Notes under the pieces: model-generated
What the model saw: only the letters and a program-made list of their open reading frames with translations
Told to the model about the DNA's origin: nothing
Databases searched by the model: none
Shown: positions 49,021 to 60,920 of the stretch, piece by piece
How positions within the stretch are numbered: position 1 is the first letter of the stretch
How the letters are laid out: the number at the start of each line of letters is the position of its first letter
NCBI GenBank assembly: GCA_047967505.1
Contig: CM106541.1
Reading direction: 5' to 3' (one strand)
Source: Dipteris shenzhenensis
Lineage: Eukaryota; Polypodiophyta; Polypodiopsida; Gleicheniales
Length of the DNA: 64,000 nt
Program-made: the position numbers and the translations under genes

Positions 49021-49309
49021 AGAGGAGGGAGAGAAGACAGTGTGAAGAGAATGGTAGAGAAGGAAGGAGTCTCACTTGCAGCTTTCTCACATACATAATG
49101 TGGGAATATACACAAAGGTGGAGGCTGAAAACAATTTTCCTGTTTTTAGTTATGAAAGCCAAAAGAACTCTTTGTACAAAGGAATAGGTGAACCCTATAT
49201 GTGATAATGCCTTATCTGCTAGTTTTGATATAAAAGTTATTAAGTAATAATAAGCTCAATGATTATTTATTGTTTCTTTTTTGAGTTGCTAATTTATTTT
49301 TGTACATAA

Positions 49310-51900
49310 AACAGGTATTCATCCTAATAGAGGATATGGATGTGGTGTTATATAAGAAGAATAAAGTGGTGGCTTTTGGAAAAATTGATAGTCTTGATCC
49401 TATGAACATGTGTCATTTCCAACGTTGTGGTGAGAGAAGATGTGTACTAATAATCACCAACGTTGTAATATGTTGAATTCAACAAACTCTTTTCATATGG
49501 TGTCATATTTTCACTTTATCAGCATAGTGTTAAAATTGAACTAGAGTTCGAAGACTGCTACTATTATTATTATAGTTATTGGATGGGGGCAGCATGCACA
49601 AGTTTGGAAATTATAGCTTCATTGAGCCATTTTTTTTTTAATTAGAGATCACCACTTGACTTTTTAGCTTAATAAGGCCATATTTGTATATAAGTGACCC
49701 ATTTAGTGCTCTTAAAAACCCAATTTTTGAGCTCACTAAGTGAACTTAAGTGGAGAGGATATGCTCCAAAAAAAATTCCAAACCAAGAGAGAAAGTCCAA
49801 AATTTTTGAATACTGTGTTGAGGGTGGTTCAAGAACCCAAGTGAGTCCTCCTAGAATTGTTTGCCCAAAGTTACCATGGATTCTTTCCAAGGTAGATGAG
49901 GCAAGGGTCAAGGCAGATATTGCATCTTTTCAGACACCCGTGAGACACATGCATTGCCCGAGGGGAGCATTTACAAAGGACAATAAGCTTAGTGGCCTTT
50001 GAGGCCATGATTGACTCAAGGTCTTATAGGTATTCTATACGTTAGCTTGAAAGAAGAGTAGAACTAAGATTGTGATGCTTTCGTGTACAACTTATATGAT
50101 TGTGACACATTATTATAACTCCTTTGTTGCTTGGATAGTTTATCGTCCCAATTACAGTGAGAGGATGCTTATCAGAAGATGTTAGAAAAACTATTTACTA
50201 CATCAGTGGCATTGTCAGGTATGCTCACTATCATATCACCTTCATTATATTTCATACAATTTTAAATGATCGATAAAAAATATTGAATCTTATGAGTGCA
50301 TGTGGAATAGGTGGATCTCACAAAAAGAGATATTTATATCGAGCATCGAGAGGGCTAAGGTGGACTCCATTGAAGCTATGTGCTTGCTTGAGAAGCACTT
50401 TCCCTCAAGCATTATGATGACTCAAGTGCACTTGCTTGTACACATAATTGATAAGGTCGCCATTGCAGGAACTGTTCATAGTCGGATGTTTTTCCTTGAA
50501 CAGTTTATGAAAACTTTGAAGGAATTTGTAAGGCAAAGAGCTAGACCCAAAGCAAGCATGGTAGAGGGATGGCTTGTACAAGAGTCATTAGTATACATCA
50601 TAGAGTTTCTTGCATCCATGGATCCCGATATGCCACACACTCAGAACATCAAGGACGATGATCGTGTCATTGCAGAGGTTCCCCAAGGTAAAGGGGTTAA
50701 AAGAAAGATAAGCATAGAGCAAAGAGAGAAATTCAATAAGTTTTGTCTTCCCAATAGTCCCGAGATGCAAAGATGGATGGAGAGATATGAAGAGGCCAAA
50801 GCAAAAAGAATAAATGAGAGGACGAGATTTAGAGTCATGCAGAGGTGGAGGGTGCCATGTCCACTAGACCTTGCTCTTCTCCCCAGACACATGTCCCATG
50901 ATTGGCTACAAGAAGCTCTTCATGAAGCCGGAGATGGAGAGAATGTAATCAATCGAGAGCTAGAGCTTGTAGTCAGATGTATGCCACATGTAAGTTTTTA
51001 ACCTTTCTACTTAATTTGGGTATTTATGATCACAATTAATACAAAATGCATCCTCATTGTTTTAATCATGTTCTTTTGTAGTACAAAAAATACAATGCAT
51101 TGTGGTTACATAGATGGCATTTTCATGTGGAATGCATCGATTCAAGGAGTCACATATGATTGTGGAGTTGTGGATAATACAAGATAACCGAGCAAGTGCT
51201 TCTAATACCAATCTTCTCTCCTCGTAATTAGATTCTTGTGAGACCATACGTGACATCTATGAAGTTGATTTTAGACAATTTAGTATTTTCATTCTTGATG
51301 TCAAATGGTTTAGAACCATCTACAATGGTCCCAATGCTACAGTCTAGAGAGACAGCAGTGGTTTCTTTGCCATTGACTCCACTAGATCCTGAACCAATGA
51401 AAGTGATACTTTTGTTCTTCCAGAGCATTGTGAAGAGGAACATACTAATGAATTGATTAAAAGCTAATATCTTCATTTTCAAACAAATGTTGGTAGATGT
51501 TCTTTTTTTACATAAAGCATAAATGAATATAATTACTAGAACCTAATTTGTATCTTCAAAGTAGGTGGTCTTTCATCCGAATTGTTTGGATGGATCCAAG
51601 ATGGTGGTATGTGATCCAAGTTGCTTCTCGAAACAAACATATTTTTGAAGATAGGAATGTGGATACGGAGATGTCGACAGAAGATCGAAATAATGATGCC
51701 AATGGATCTATAGGGAAAAGGATGAAGATGAGGATATGGGCCATGAAGGTGACAATAATGACATTGTAATGGAGGAAGGTAGAGATCACGACTTTGCAAA
51801 AGAAGAGGGAGAACTAAAGGCCAGTGAACTAGAGGATCAAGTCTTAGCTAGACATACAAATAGGAGATGATGTAAGTGATCAATTGCATGTAAACCTTGA
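49310..51900 (+). pseudogene. Third CACTA transposase fragment, plus strand
   Basis: A possible exon at 49315-49470 (VVLYKKNKVVAFGKIDSLDP) resembles the C-terminal part of Transposase_24-type proteins. 49860-50000 holds the end of tnp2 (VRHMHCPRGAFTKDNKLSGL). 50300-51001 is an open 230-codon DUF4218-like part: MTQVHLLVHIIDKVAIAGTV, FLEQFMKTLKEFVRQRARP, then VPQGKGVKRKIS and a Lys/Arg-rich end. 51080-51470 corresponds to the DUF4216-like tail seen at 15240-15560. The N-terminal half of tnp2 is absent, so this copy is truncated. The DUF4218-like frame is the best preserved of the three copies. Confidence 0.75.
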
Positions 51901-52475
51901 GATAAGACATATTTGGTGTGCAAGACATGGCTCAAGACGAACCCGTCCATGTAAATGCTATTGATTCATTGTTTTGACATCGACGAGACTTCCTATGTGT
52001 AATTTGACCCTCACATTTTTATAGTGACATTTTGTATATTAATCTGCATGTTAAGTTTACTTATCAATATATGAGCATTTTGATCCCAATTTTAATGTAC
52101 ATACTTTCTTTTTTTTAACCTTTAAATGATCAAACTTGTGGTCCAAAATTATTTTAAAACCCTTGATAATGACATTCTATAAGAACAATAGTAGTCGATA
52201 TATATGTCGATACATATCGACCTCAATAGCTACATACATAGACTACCATATTGACTATGATTTTGACATACACCTGCACCTGCAACACTTTGCACGTTCC
52301 CCTTAATTAAATTCATTAATTTGTATCTACCACCTCTATTAACCCAATTAACCTAAGGCACGTCCCACCATCACCCTTGAATACATTAATCAACACACCT
52401 TAATTGACATTCATGTCAATCAACCTTAATCACCTTATGTTAATCGACCCTCATGCATGTGTGACGATTACTAAC
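51900..52475. other. Non-coding spacer
   Basis: AT-rich with repeated phrases of the TTAATCAACACACCTTAATT and CAATCAACCTTAATCACCTT kind, also found at 53145-53210. No gene. Confidence 0.4.
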
Positions 52476-52980
52476 GCCTATTTTTAAAGATTGTGGGCTC
52501 CTATCAATATTGTGATGTAAGTCTCATAAAATCGTATTTTGGATTCATGACCTAGAGAATTTATTCAAGGGAGAGAATAAGGTGAAGATGTTGTCTCTTT
52601 ATCGCCTCTATTAACCCAATTAACCTAAGGTCGTATCACCCTCTGTGTACTACCCTCACCCTTTGCGTACTACCCTCACCGACTCTACCTCACCCTCTAC
52701 GCACTACCCTCATCCTACCTCTCTCAATCGCCTATTTTTAAAGATTGTGGGCTCCTATCAATATTGTGATGTAAGTCTCATAAAATCGTATTTTGGATTC
52801 ATGACCTAGAGAATTTATTCAAGGGAGAGAATAAGGTGAAGATGTTGTCTCTTTATCGCCTCTATTAACCCAATTAACCTAAGGTCGTATCACCCTCTGT
52901 GTACTACCCTCACCCTTTGCGTACTACCCTCACCGACTCTACCTCACCCTCTACGCACTACCCTCATCCTACCTCTCTCC
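52476..52980 (+). repeat. Near-perfect 253-bp tandem duplication
   Basis: The segment starting CGCCTATTTTTAAAGATTGT at 52476 recurs at 52729 and reads identically by eye through CATCCTACCTCTCTC. Each copy includes a TACCCTCACC / CTACGCACTACCCTC minisatellite-like part. Such identity implies a very recent event, or an assembly duplication. Confidence 0.85.
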
Positions 52981-54740
52981 GTTCCATGCTCTTCCTCCTC
53001 TCAAACTTTCCTCCCTTCCCTTTGTCATGCCTCAACCCCCTCCCTTCCATATACTCACTAGAGGCAACCACAAACTTTCCCAAATCAAACATCTTGAGCT
53101 CCAACAAACTCTCAAATTGGCCAACACAATCCACCACCGCCCTTGAATACATTAATCAACACACCTTAATTGACATTCAATCAACCTTAATCACAAACCT
53201 TAATTGTGCAAAAAATACTAATGATAATTTTAAAAGATTGTGCACTCCTATTTAGCTTGAACTCCTATTTAACTTGAACCTTTTAAACATAAGGTTCATT
53301 AGGCTGACATTTTACCATCTTTGATCATTGCAAGCTCAAAAACCTGTTTTTTTTAACAATCTTTATTTTGGGAATCTTCTAGAGTGACATCCATGCACAG
53401 TGTTCAGGTGGCTATTTAGAATTTATCCATGGCTATTTAGAATTTATCCATTACTTAGAACATTTAACTCTATGGAACATTTAACTCTATGGATCGATGC
53501 AACTTTAGATGGACTGGAAAACATGTTTTCCAACAATATCTTTATATTGGGGACCAGTTCTCGGGCATTGCCAAAGGTAGCTGAATGGGTCCCCCAAATT
53601 TAAAAGAATTCAAAAGCTACTCGAATTAGAATTCGTAACTCATACACGCCAAAAGGGCATTTAAAGCCTCTTTCTTTAAAGACTTTATAGTGAGTTTGGC
53701 ATGAGGGTTTGGAATATAGGCTATCCACAGACGATTTGCTACGATCAGCTTTTTGCTCTTACCTAGTAAAGTAGGTTGACTAGTCTAAATAGCGTGAAGC
53801 ATGCCCAACCTGGCACACGGCACACGCCTCTCAAAACAAAATCCTGCTCCCTGCACACCTCTTTACTGTGGATACAGTCTGTCGTATTTTGTATAAAAAT
53901 GTAGGTAGCGATTTGCAACTGTCATGCATACTCTCTAAACACAGGGACCTATACACTCTTCGCCTGTGGATTCGAACTTGGTACGCAGATCATCCAGCAA
54001 ATATCAGAGTCAGTACGTAGCTTATAGCTAAAATGGCCCGTCGGAAAACTGAAACAGTATATAAACTCCTGACGAAGATTGATATAAGGATATGCTAATC
54101 GCTTTTTTGAGACGTTAGAATGGCAAACTGTCCTTTGAGACGCTAGTGGTTTTACGCGGGTAGATGCAAGGTGTATACAGCTTGCTGAATTCACTGGAAC
54201 CTATCGCTGATCAGCCACGCTATCGCAAGAATTGACATACATTCTAAGGTGATTTAACATGTTTATTAGATGTCTAATGAGTCGATAATTAACATCATTA
54301 GGTCTCACTACACTGTACACGATATGTAATTCTTGCTTTTATCTTCCAGGTAATCTAACAGCCCGTTAGAAACATCATAATGTCTGCAAAACTGGGGATT
54401 TGTTAGCAAGAAACATCATAATGTCTGCAAAATTGGGGACTGATATCAGCAGGACGCACCTTCTATCATTTTTCAGGATCAAAGCTTGGCCAGAGCTTTA
54501 CGATTAAGAGCTACTCATGGCATGTCAAAACACATTCGTTGTAGTTTCTACGTCATTCTGAACACTTTTGAAGGATCATAAGCTTTGACAGAGAGCTAGA
54601 CATTGCGTATCAAAAGAGATTCGTTGTAGTTTGTACGTCGGTGTAAATAACTTAAGCACTTACGTAGGGTATATTCAAGCATTGTACAGCATAACTCAGC
54701 CTTGCAGGGTTCCTAGGGATGCTAGGCCGGAATTTGCGAC
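52981..54740. other. Intergenic region downstream of the SAP-like gene
   Basis: No gene recognised. Small duplications: GGCTATTTAGAATTTATCCA twice near 53410-53450; AAACATCATAATGTCTGCAAA twice near 54370 and 54410; TTCGTTGTAGTTT-containing segments near 54535 and 54610. The right end should include the 3' untranslated region of the SAP-like gene. Confidence 0.4.
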
Positions 54741-54741
54741 T

Positions 54742-56882
54742 CTATACTGAGAAATCCCACAAATGTACACCATTATCAGCCCCGCAACAAGCCAAACAAC
54801 CATTGCTGGCAGCAAAATCATACACATCCGATAGTTGCTCCGGCAGTCGATACAGATGTGCACCCGAAGAAGCATTCCAAACATCGATCACTCCAGAGTC
54901 GCACAAAAACACATGCCAGGAGTTTAGAGCGCCATATACCGTTGCATCCACTGCCATTGGACGCATCTGCAACCTTGTCAACTCCAGCAAAGTTTCCGAG
55001 GCAAGAACCCTTCCTATACCGTTGGCAGAGACAACAAAAGAATGGCTTCCCTTGACATCGAGAGTGTCACGGAGAACTTGATCCGGGTAATTCAGATTAG
55101 TGTTGACACCTTGCGTTTCTATATCGATGACACACAGCCTTGATCTCGTGGCAATCAACAGAAGCCGATCCTCACTTATACGTACTCGCGCTATATGATC
55201 AAGCTGATCAGTGAGAAGATGCCACCCTCTCAAAGCATCAGAATCAGTAACATCGCCACCATTGTAAATGAGATCCTCAGACGCACCATTCCAGATATGT
55301 ATAGAGTGTCCGGGTGTCCCGGCATATAAGCCTACCCACCAAGTCGCAGTGCCTGTGAAATCTACAAGTGCGCCATCATTTAGAACATTGCCAAGATGCG
55401 CCCTCCTGTACTGCCCTCGCAGTATATTTCCAACAAACACGCTGCCGTCCAGCGATGCAAATATAACCCGGTCATCGTCAAGGAAAAGACCTGCAATGGC
55501 CCTTGAATGAAGACCAATCCGGCTTTCGTGTACAGGAATCAACGTGCATATGCATTCTTTGCTGCTGATGCTGAACACGCGCAAAGCTCCATCCGAGAAG
55601 CCTCCTGCTAAATATTTGGCTGACAAAGCCAAGCAACGACAACTGCCCCCGTTGTTAGACTCGCCCGACTCCTCATAGTCGAGAACTGAGTGCTCGGCCC
55701 TTCCCCTTCGGAAATTCGAAGCGGTTCTGTGAAGCATGCGGTAGTCCGAGTGCCACGACGGTCCAACCATCTGCTCTTGATTCCAAATTGATCGTGTGAG
55801 ATTTTCCCAGAGAATTTCAGATTGTGCAACGCTCCGCCAGCTCGAGCAGACCTGGAACGTATCCAGCAAACAGATGCGTCAAATCCCGTATTGATGTCCT
55901 AATGACGTACAAATGAACGAACACAACGTGCGTTTTTTTCTTTAAACAGCGAACGAGCTCGCCCACCGTCAGGGAAATTAAAATCTTCAGGTGAACTGCC
56001 TCTCTTGACTTGTTGTTTGGACGCATGCGCTGTGCACTATTGTCGTGAGTGAAAGCAATGCAACTACACTATCGATGCTGTGATTTAAGTCAGTACGCAG
56101 AAAGTGTCAGAAGTTCTTCAGCTCGCTCGTTAAAACGATCAAATCGAATGGCCCGTCACGTTGATCAATGCAATCGTGAGAGCGACAGAGCAGAATCGGT
56201 GACCGACCTGGAAAAGGGTGGCGAGGGCAGGACCAGGAGCAAGGGGTCCGGCGGCTTGGGAGGCCTGGAGGGCCACTTGGAGAGCGACGACTTCGATACA
56301 CACGTCGGGCCAGAGGGAGGCCAGGGAGGCTGAGACGGCTCGGGCCGAAGAGGGGCCGACGTGCTGCTGAAGCGGGAGCGGGCCTCGAGCTGGATCTGGT
56401 TGATGCTGTGGTTGCACTTGAGCGTGTTCTTCTTCGTCTTGCGGGAGAGCTTGATGGGGATAAGCTTGACGGGGATAACGATCTGGCTGTTGCTCAGCTG
56501 GTTGCTGTTGAACTTCTTCTTCCGGGAGAGCTTGATGGGGTTGACGATCTTGTTCTTCGTCTTGAAGGGGATGACGATCTGGTTGTTGCTGTTGCTGCTG
56601 TTGAGAGTGCGCTTCTTCGATTTGCGGGAGAGCTTGACGGGGATGATGAGGCTCCGTTTGCTGCAGTTGTTGCGGGGGTGAAGAGAGCTGTTGTGGAAGC
56701 GGGGGCGGAAGTTGGAGCTGGGGATATTGGTGGAGGTGCTGCTCCTGATTGGAAGCAAAGAGGAGGGGATGTAGAGGAAATGCGTGCTGTTGGGGGGGTT
56801 GGCTTTCGTGGATGGGAGGCTGGGGCTCATCGTAAGGTGGTGGTGGGTGGCTGGGTGAAGAAGATGGTGTTTCATCCTCCAT
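54742..56882 (-). CDS. STERILE APETALA-like F-box protein, 594 aa
   Basis: Two exons: 56882-56208 and 55851-54742 (stop TAG 54744-54742). The 356-bp phase-0 intron has GT (CAG/GTCGGT) and AG (TTCCAG/GTCTGC). Residues 1-170 are Gln/Pro-rich and low complexity. Residues ~190-245 form an F-box across the splice (LWPDVCIEVVALQVALQASQ, then QVCSSWRSVAQSEILWENLT). The rest is a WD40/beta-propeller-like region with MLHRTASNFRRGRAEHSVL, LVDFTGTATWWVGLYAGTPG, ALRGWHLLTD and HLWDFSV. This order and these motifs match the SAP family. SAP acts in an SCF ubiquitin ligase and in Arabidopsis promotes organ growth and flower development by marking PPD/KIX-type repressors for degradation. Length exceeds Arabidopsis SAP because of the Gln/Pro-rich N-terminus. 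The frame is intact. Confidence 0.8.
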
Positions 56883-57139
56883 TTGAACGTCCAACCTTAT
56901 GGGCACCCCTACCTCACCCTCCGTACCCCCAATCCCTATCCATCATCCCTCGCTCCTTTTTGCCTTCCTTTTTTTCTCCACTCACACATGGTTGTTGTAA
57001 TTGTGGGAGATGGTGATATGGCAATTGGAAGAGGTCCAGGAGAGGCAGATATGGAGGCTCATGGAAGGGTGTTGGCTAGGGATGGTCGAGCCTAGGGGAG
57101 GAGGGTCTTTCTTCATTCGAAAGTCATGCTTTATTGTCA

Positions 57140-57320
57140 AGGTCCGGGGTCCAAATCGATCATCCGGCCTCATCAAAGTGTGTTCCCCCTCGCTCTCCTC
57201 CCTCTCGCGACCTCCCCCCATCTCCCCCTCCCCCAACACACACCATCCGGCCTCATCAAAGTGTGTTCCCCCCCACCCCCCTCCCTCTCGCGACCTCCCC
57301 CCCCGCATCTCCCTTAACAC
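57140..57320 (+). repeat. ~85-bp C-rich tandem duplication upstream of the SAP-like gene
   Basis: CATCCGGCCTCATCAAAGTG occurs at about 57160 and 57245, each followed by C-rich text and CTCCCTCTCGCGACCTCCCC. It lies 280-440 bp upstream of the SAP-like start codon (minus strand), so it may be part of its promoter region as a G-rich element on the transcribed orientation. Confidence 0.6.
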
Positions 57321-57329
57321 ACACACACA

Positions 57330-60120
57330 CATACATGCTTCCTCAACTCATCATGCCTCCTCCCATGGGGTTCCTCAGTATACAATTGTCCTCACCTTTT
57401 CCTTTTCTCCATATTTGGAGGGCTTCCATATTTGCAAGGCTTCTAACTCTGTTAATATAGAGAATTCATATGCTCATCAACGTGTTTCTAGGAGGGAGCC
57501 TTGTCAACATGTTTCTAGCACGGAGCCTCGATCTCATAAGTCTTCAACCTATTGCAAATGACATACCTCTTGAGTGAATTTATCTCAGGATGTGCCAAGT
57601 AGTTGTATGTGGAGGAATGAATAAAGACGGCAAGGGAATGAAGCAACTGCTCACCTCGCCATGCTTACTAGCTTGAAAATGGGAGGATGGATTCCCCTGC
57701 GTGGGAATCTACTCTTAGACTTCATCTCCTCGTCTTTTTTTTCCAGCTCCATCCCCATCCAAACATCTATCATAAAGTCTTTTCCCAATTACAACAAATA
57801 TAAGTTCCACCTCCTCCTAAGCTACACACTTCCATTTGTCGCTTCTTTTTCTTTTTCTTTTTCTTCATTTGAGAAATTTGAGCATGTTTGTCACTTCTTC
57901 TATGCATAGACATAGTAGATCAACCCTTGGTCCACCTATGGACAGTTACAGTTTGCCTCTTGCATGTAGATCACAACTCGCAAACGATCTCTCTATGAAT
58001 TAGCCCTAAATGTTTGTGAGTGAATTCACTCACTTTATTCACCAACACAATGCTCAAAGTAGAAGGTGGGGCCTATGACTAGGTTCTTTTGTGACACATA
58101 AGATGAGCAACAAGCTCTCCATTTGCCACATGTGATATGGCTCAAAGAGTTTTTTTTTTTAAACAAAAAGTGCCGTGTCTATTAAGTGGGTGGTCAGTCC
58201 AAACAAAAAGTAATGACCATGATACAAAAATTGGTCAATGGGCAGAGCCCTGGACCTTTGCTGCATGCAGCATACCCCACCCTTACCCACCGAGTACCCA
58301 CCTACCATATAGTCATCTACATCTTCCAAAGCATTACTAACCACCTGATCATCCTATCTCAACATTTTGGTGAGATCTTTCATGTATATCCTCACCGCTC
58401 TAAGGATCTGGGACTCTCTCAGTGCAATACCTATTGGCTTACAAAACACTAAGCTATTGCGGACTTCCCACACACCCAAGAGGATGACTGCTCAGATATA
58501 GGGCTAACTGGCTACCAAAGTAGATGTGACGATTATAGACATCCCAAGTAATGCTCTGTGCCATTTGCTCATCATCATGCTATGTAAAGTCTATTTATAG
58601 GGAGGCGGGAAAAAAATCTACACCTTTAGAAGACAATTCCTGCAATTCTTCATAGTAACACAGGGTTTTTCTATCATTGACATCGAATTATTTGAGTTAT
58701 GGCAAACTATTAGTGTTTGTATCTGTGTTCATTCTTGCAAACTATCTATGTGACAAAAGCACATTTTTCATCTTTGACAGCTTCCCATTACATGTTGTTG
58801 CCCAAATACATGCGTCACTTTGAGCATATTTCACAACATTAAATCCATGGGACCAAGCCTGATTTTCTACAAAACCATCAAAACATGCATCATGGTGTAG
58901 CTTGCAGAACATCAGTGCATTCGGATAAATTTTACAAGGGAAGGTCACTAAGCTTGGTTTTTGAATTGGGGAAGGTGGGGTCAATCGTAAGTGATAAAAT
59001 GACATTACAAATAGATTTCGTAAGGGCGAAGAACGGTCACAAGCTAGGGCAGGGTTACGTGGAAGCAACACTCTTCTCATGCAATTTCTTCCTTTCATAT
59101 GTGGTTGTCTGGATGAATTTTAGAGATATGACATTTCTTTTTGTTTTCCCAATATGACCAAATCATAACAACATTATTTGGAATAGGTAACACATTAATT
59201 TTGTTTTTTCTCACACTAGCTAATGGTGTAAGAAGTGCAAAGGCCATTATATGCTACCTAGTGGTGACATACATTGCTCCTTGCTTTGTCTAAGTACTAG
59301 CCCAAATTCTCAACCTTCTCCTCTTTTTTCCAAGACCTTTAGACAAATCTCTATCGCCATAAATTTGGGATGCATGGCTAATACGCTAAGATATCCTTGC
59401 AAGGTGTCGCACTCTATGCACTTTTCAGGAAATCTCAATTGCTAGCCTGTAAATATTTTACAAAATTGACTTACAATAAAGATATGACCAATCGGTTTTT
59501 CTTTCATATAAGTTTATGTGTTTGTCTTCATCTTGAAGTTCAAGAATTCAATATGCAATGTAGTCTCAACCATTTATTTATATCCACTAAGAGAGTATGT
59601 GTTTCCCTGTTTCAACTTAGTTTCATTGAATCCATTTGAATGGTCCTCACTATGTGAAATTAGCACACAAAATACCCCTATGATTTTTTAACAAGTTGAA
59701 GTGAAACACCGATGGGCTATCTACTTGCTAGATGCTTCAATACTTGGAGACCTACTTCTTAATGATAAGTCACAATGCTTGATGCTAGACTTCTTGATGA
59801 CAAAGCACTTGATGCTAAAAAGATCAATGCTCAGTACTCAAACACTTGATAACTTGATGCTTGGCTATTTGGAAGTTTTCAAGGTCATGAGATTTCTAGG
59901 ATACTAACATTTGGATAAGAGATATTGGACACTCCTTGATAACTTGATGCTTGGATACTTGGAAGCTTGTTTTTTGGCCTTGAGATTTCTAGACAAATTA
60001 TAAAAGCTTTCTAGTAGATGCTTGGATGCTTGGATTCCTTTAAGAGCTTGATACTCAACATCCCCTTCGTTCTTGATCACTGAAAACCAAGTAAGCACAA
60101 AAAGATTCTCTATCAATACT
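57330..60120. other. Long non-coding stretch
   Basis: No gene recognised. Short open frames near 57661 and 58742-59098 show no domain. 59750-60060 contains repeated phrases AACTTGATGCTTGG and GAGATTTCTAG. The whole is probably old transposon debris. Confidence 0.35.
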
Positions 60121-60908
60121 TAGTGCTTGGAGAATTGATTTTTTTTAAACATGGAGGAGTAATACGTTTGAAACTCAAACAAAGCTTTTAACACAAGTGC
60201 ACTTGCCCCGGTAGTTAGCTCGATGCTCTTAGATATGTCTGCAAGTCTTTTTGCAGGCTAGGTTGTACGCAGCACAAGCCTCGGGTGTCTAGCCTGCTTG
60301 TAGGCCAAATTTTGTATCTTTGTGCCTTTTTCTAGGACCTGCTAGAGAGCTTAGTGAGAGTTTATGGTCCAGGTTATCTGGAAATATTCTTGGGATTTCA
60401 TTTCTCAAGATGGTTCTTTTGTTTGCGAACCTTGCCAAAGGGAAGGAGGGATTGAAACAGACCCTCAGAGCATGGTGCCTATAAGACTTCAGGTTGTTTG
60501 CTCATTATGAGGGGGACATTGGAAGATCGTGGCATTTGGGTTGCTCAAGTTCGAAGGCGGGAACGTGGCTGAAGGTGGTTGTAATGAAGGGGAAAAGGGG
60601 GCCAAGTTAAAGGCCCTTTTGAGACCCTTTAGGTGGAAAATGTGGAGGGACTATATAAGTCCCCATCCACCCCCTACTATGTACTTTTTGATGTGACATC
60701 TAATCCCATCTACTCCCACCTCCTTCCTCCTACGTGCTACCTACACTCTCTCTCCATGTCTCTCTTCCCCTCACTCTCTCTCTTCCTCTCCCTCTACCCC
60801 CTTTCCCTCCTCTCTCTCTCTCTCTTCCCTTCCTCTCCCCTCTCCTCTTTCCCCCTCCTTGCAATCTCTGGCACTTCACCAATTCAGATTCGGCCTCCTT
60901 CATTGCAT
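60121..60908 (+). mobile_element. LTR-retrotransposon LTR (3' part), boundaries uncertain
   Basis: A TATA-like CTATATAAGTCCCC at about 60650, a pyrimidine-rich (CTCT) leader at 60740-60850 and a following primer-binding site at about 60909 are the layout of an LTR. The left edge cannot be fixed, and no second LTR or polyprotein was found in the window. Confidence 0.45.
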
Positions 60909-60920
60909 TGGTATCAAAGC
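60909..60920 (+). promoter_or_regulatory. Primer-binding site, initiator tRNA-Met type
   Basis: TGGTATCAAAGC directly after ATTGCAT, one base different from the common TGGTATCAGAGC. Marks the junction between an LTR and an internal region. Confidence 0.55.

Noticed and set aside
55617-56026. Upstream readthrough of the second SAP exon as its own start
   Set aside because: The intron joining 56208 to 55851 places the F-box N-terminal half correctly, and an in-frame stop lies just upstream of the readthrough.
56361-57016. Plus-strand frames opposite the SAP first exon
   Set aside because: Shadow frames of the Gln/Pro-rich coding sequence, without a domain.
58742-59098. 118-codon minus-strand frame
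   Set aside because: No recognisable motif, no neighbouring exons with good splice sites, and the composition is like the surrounding non-coding DNA.
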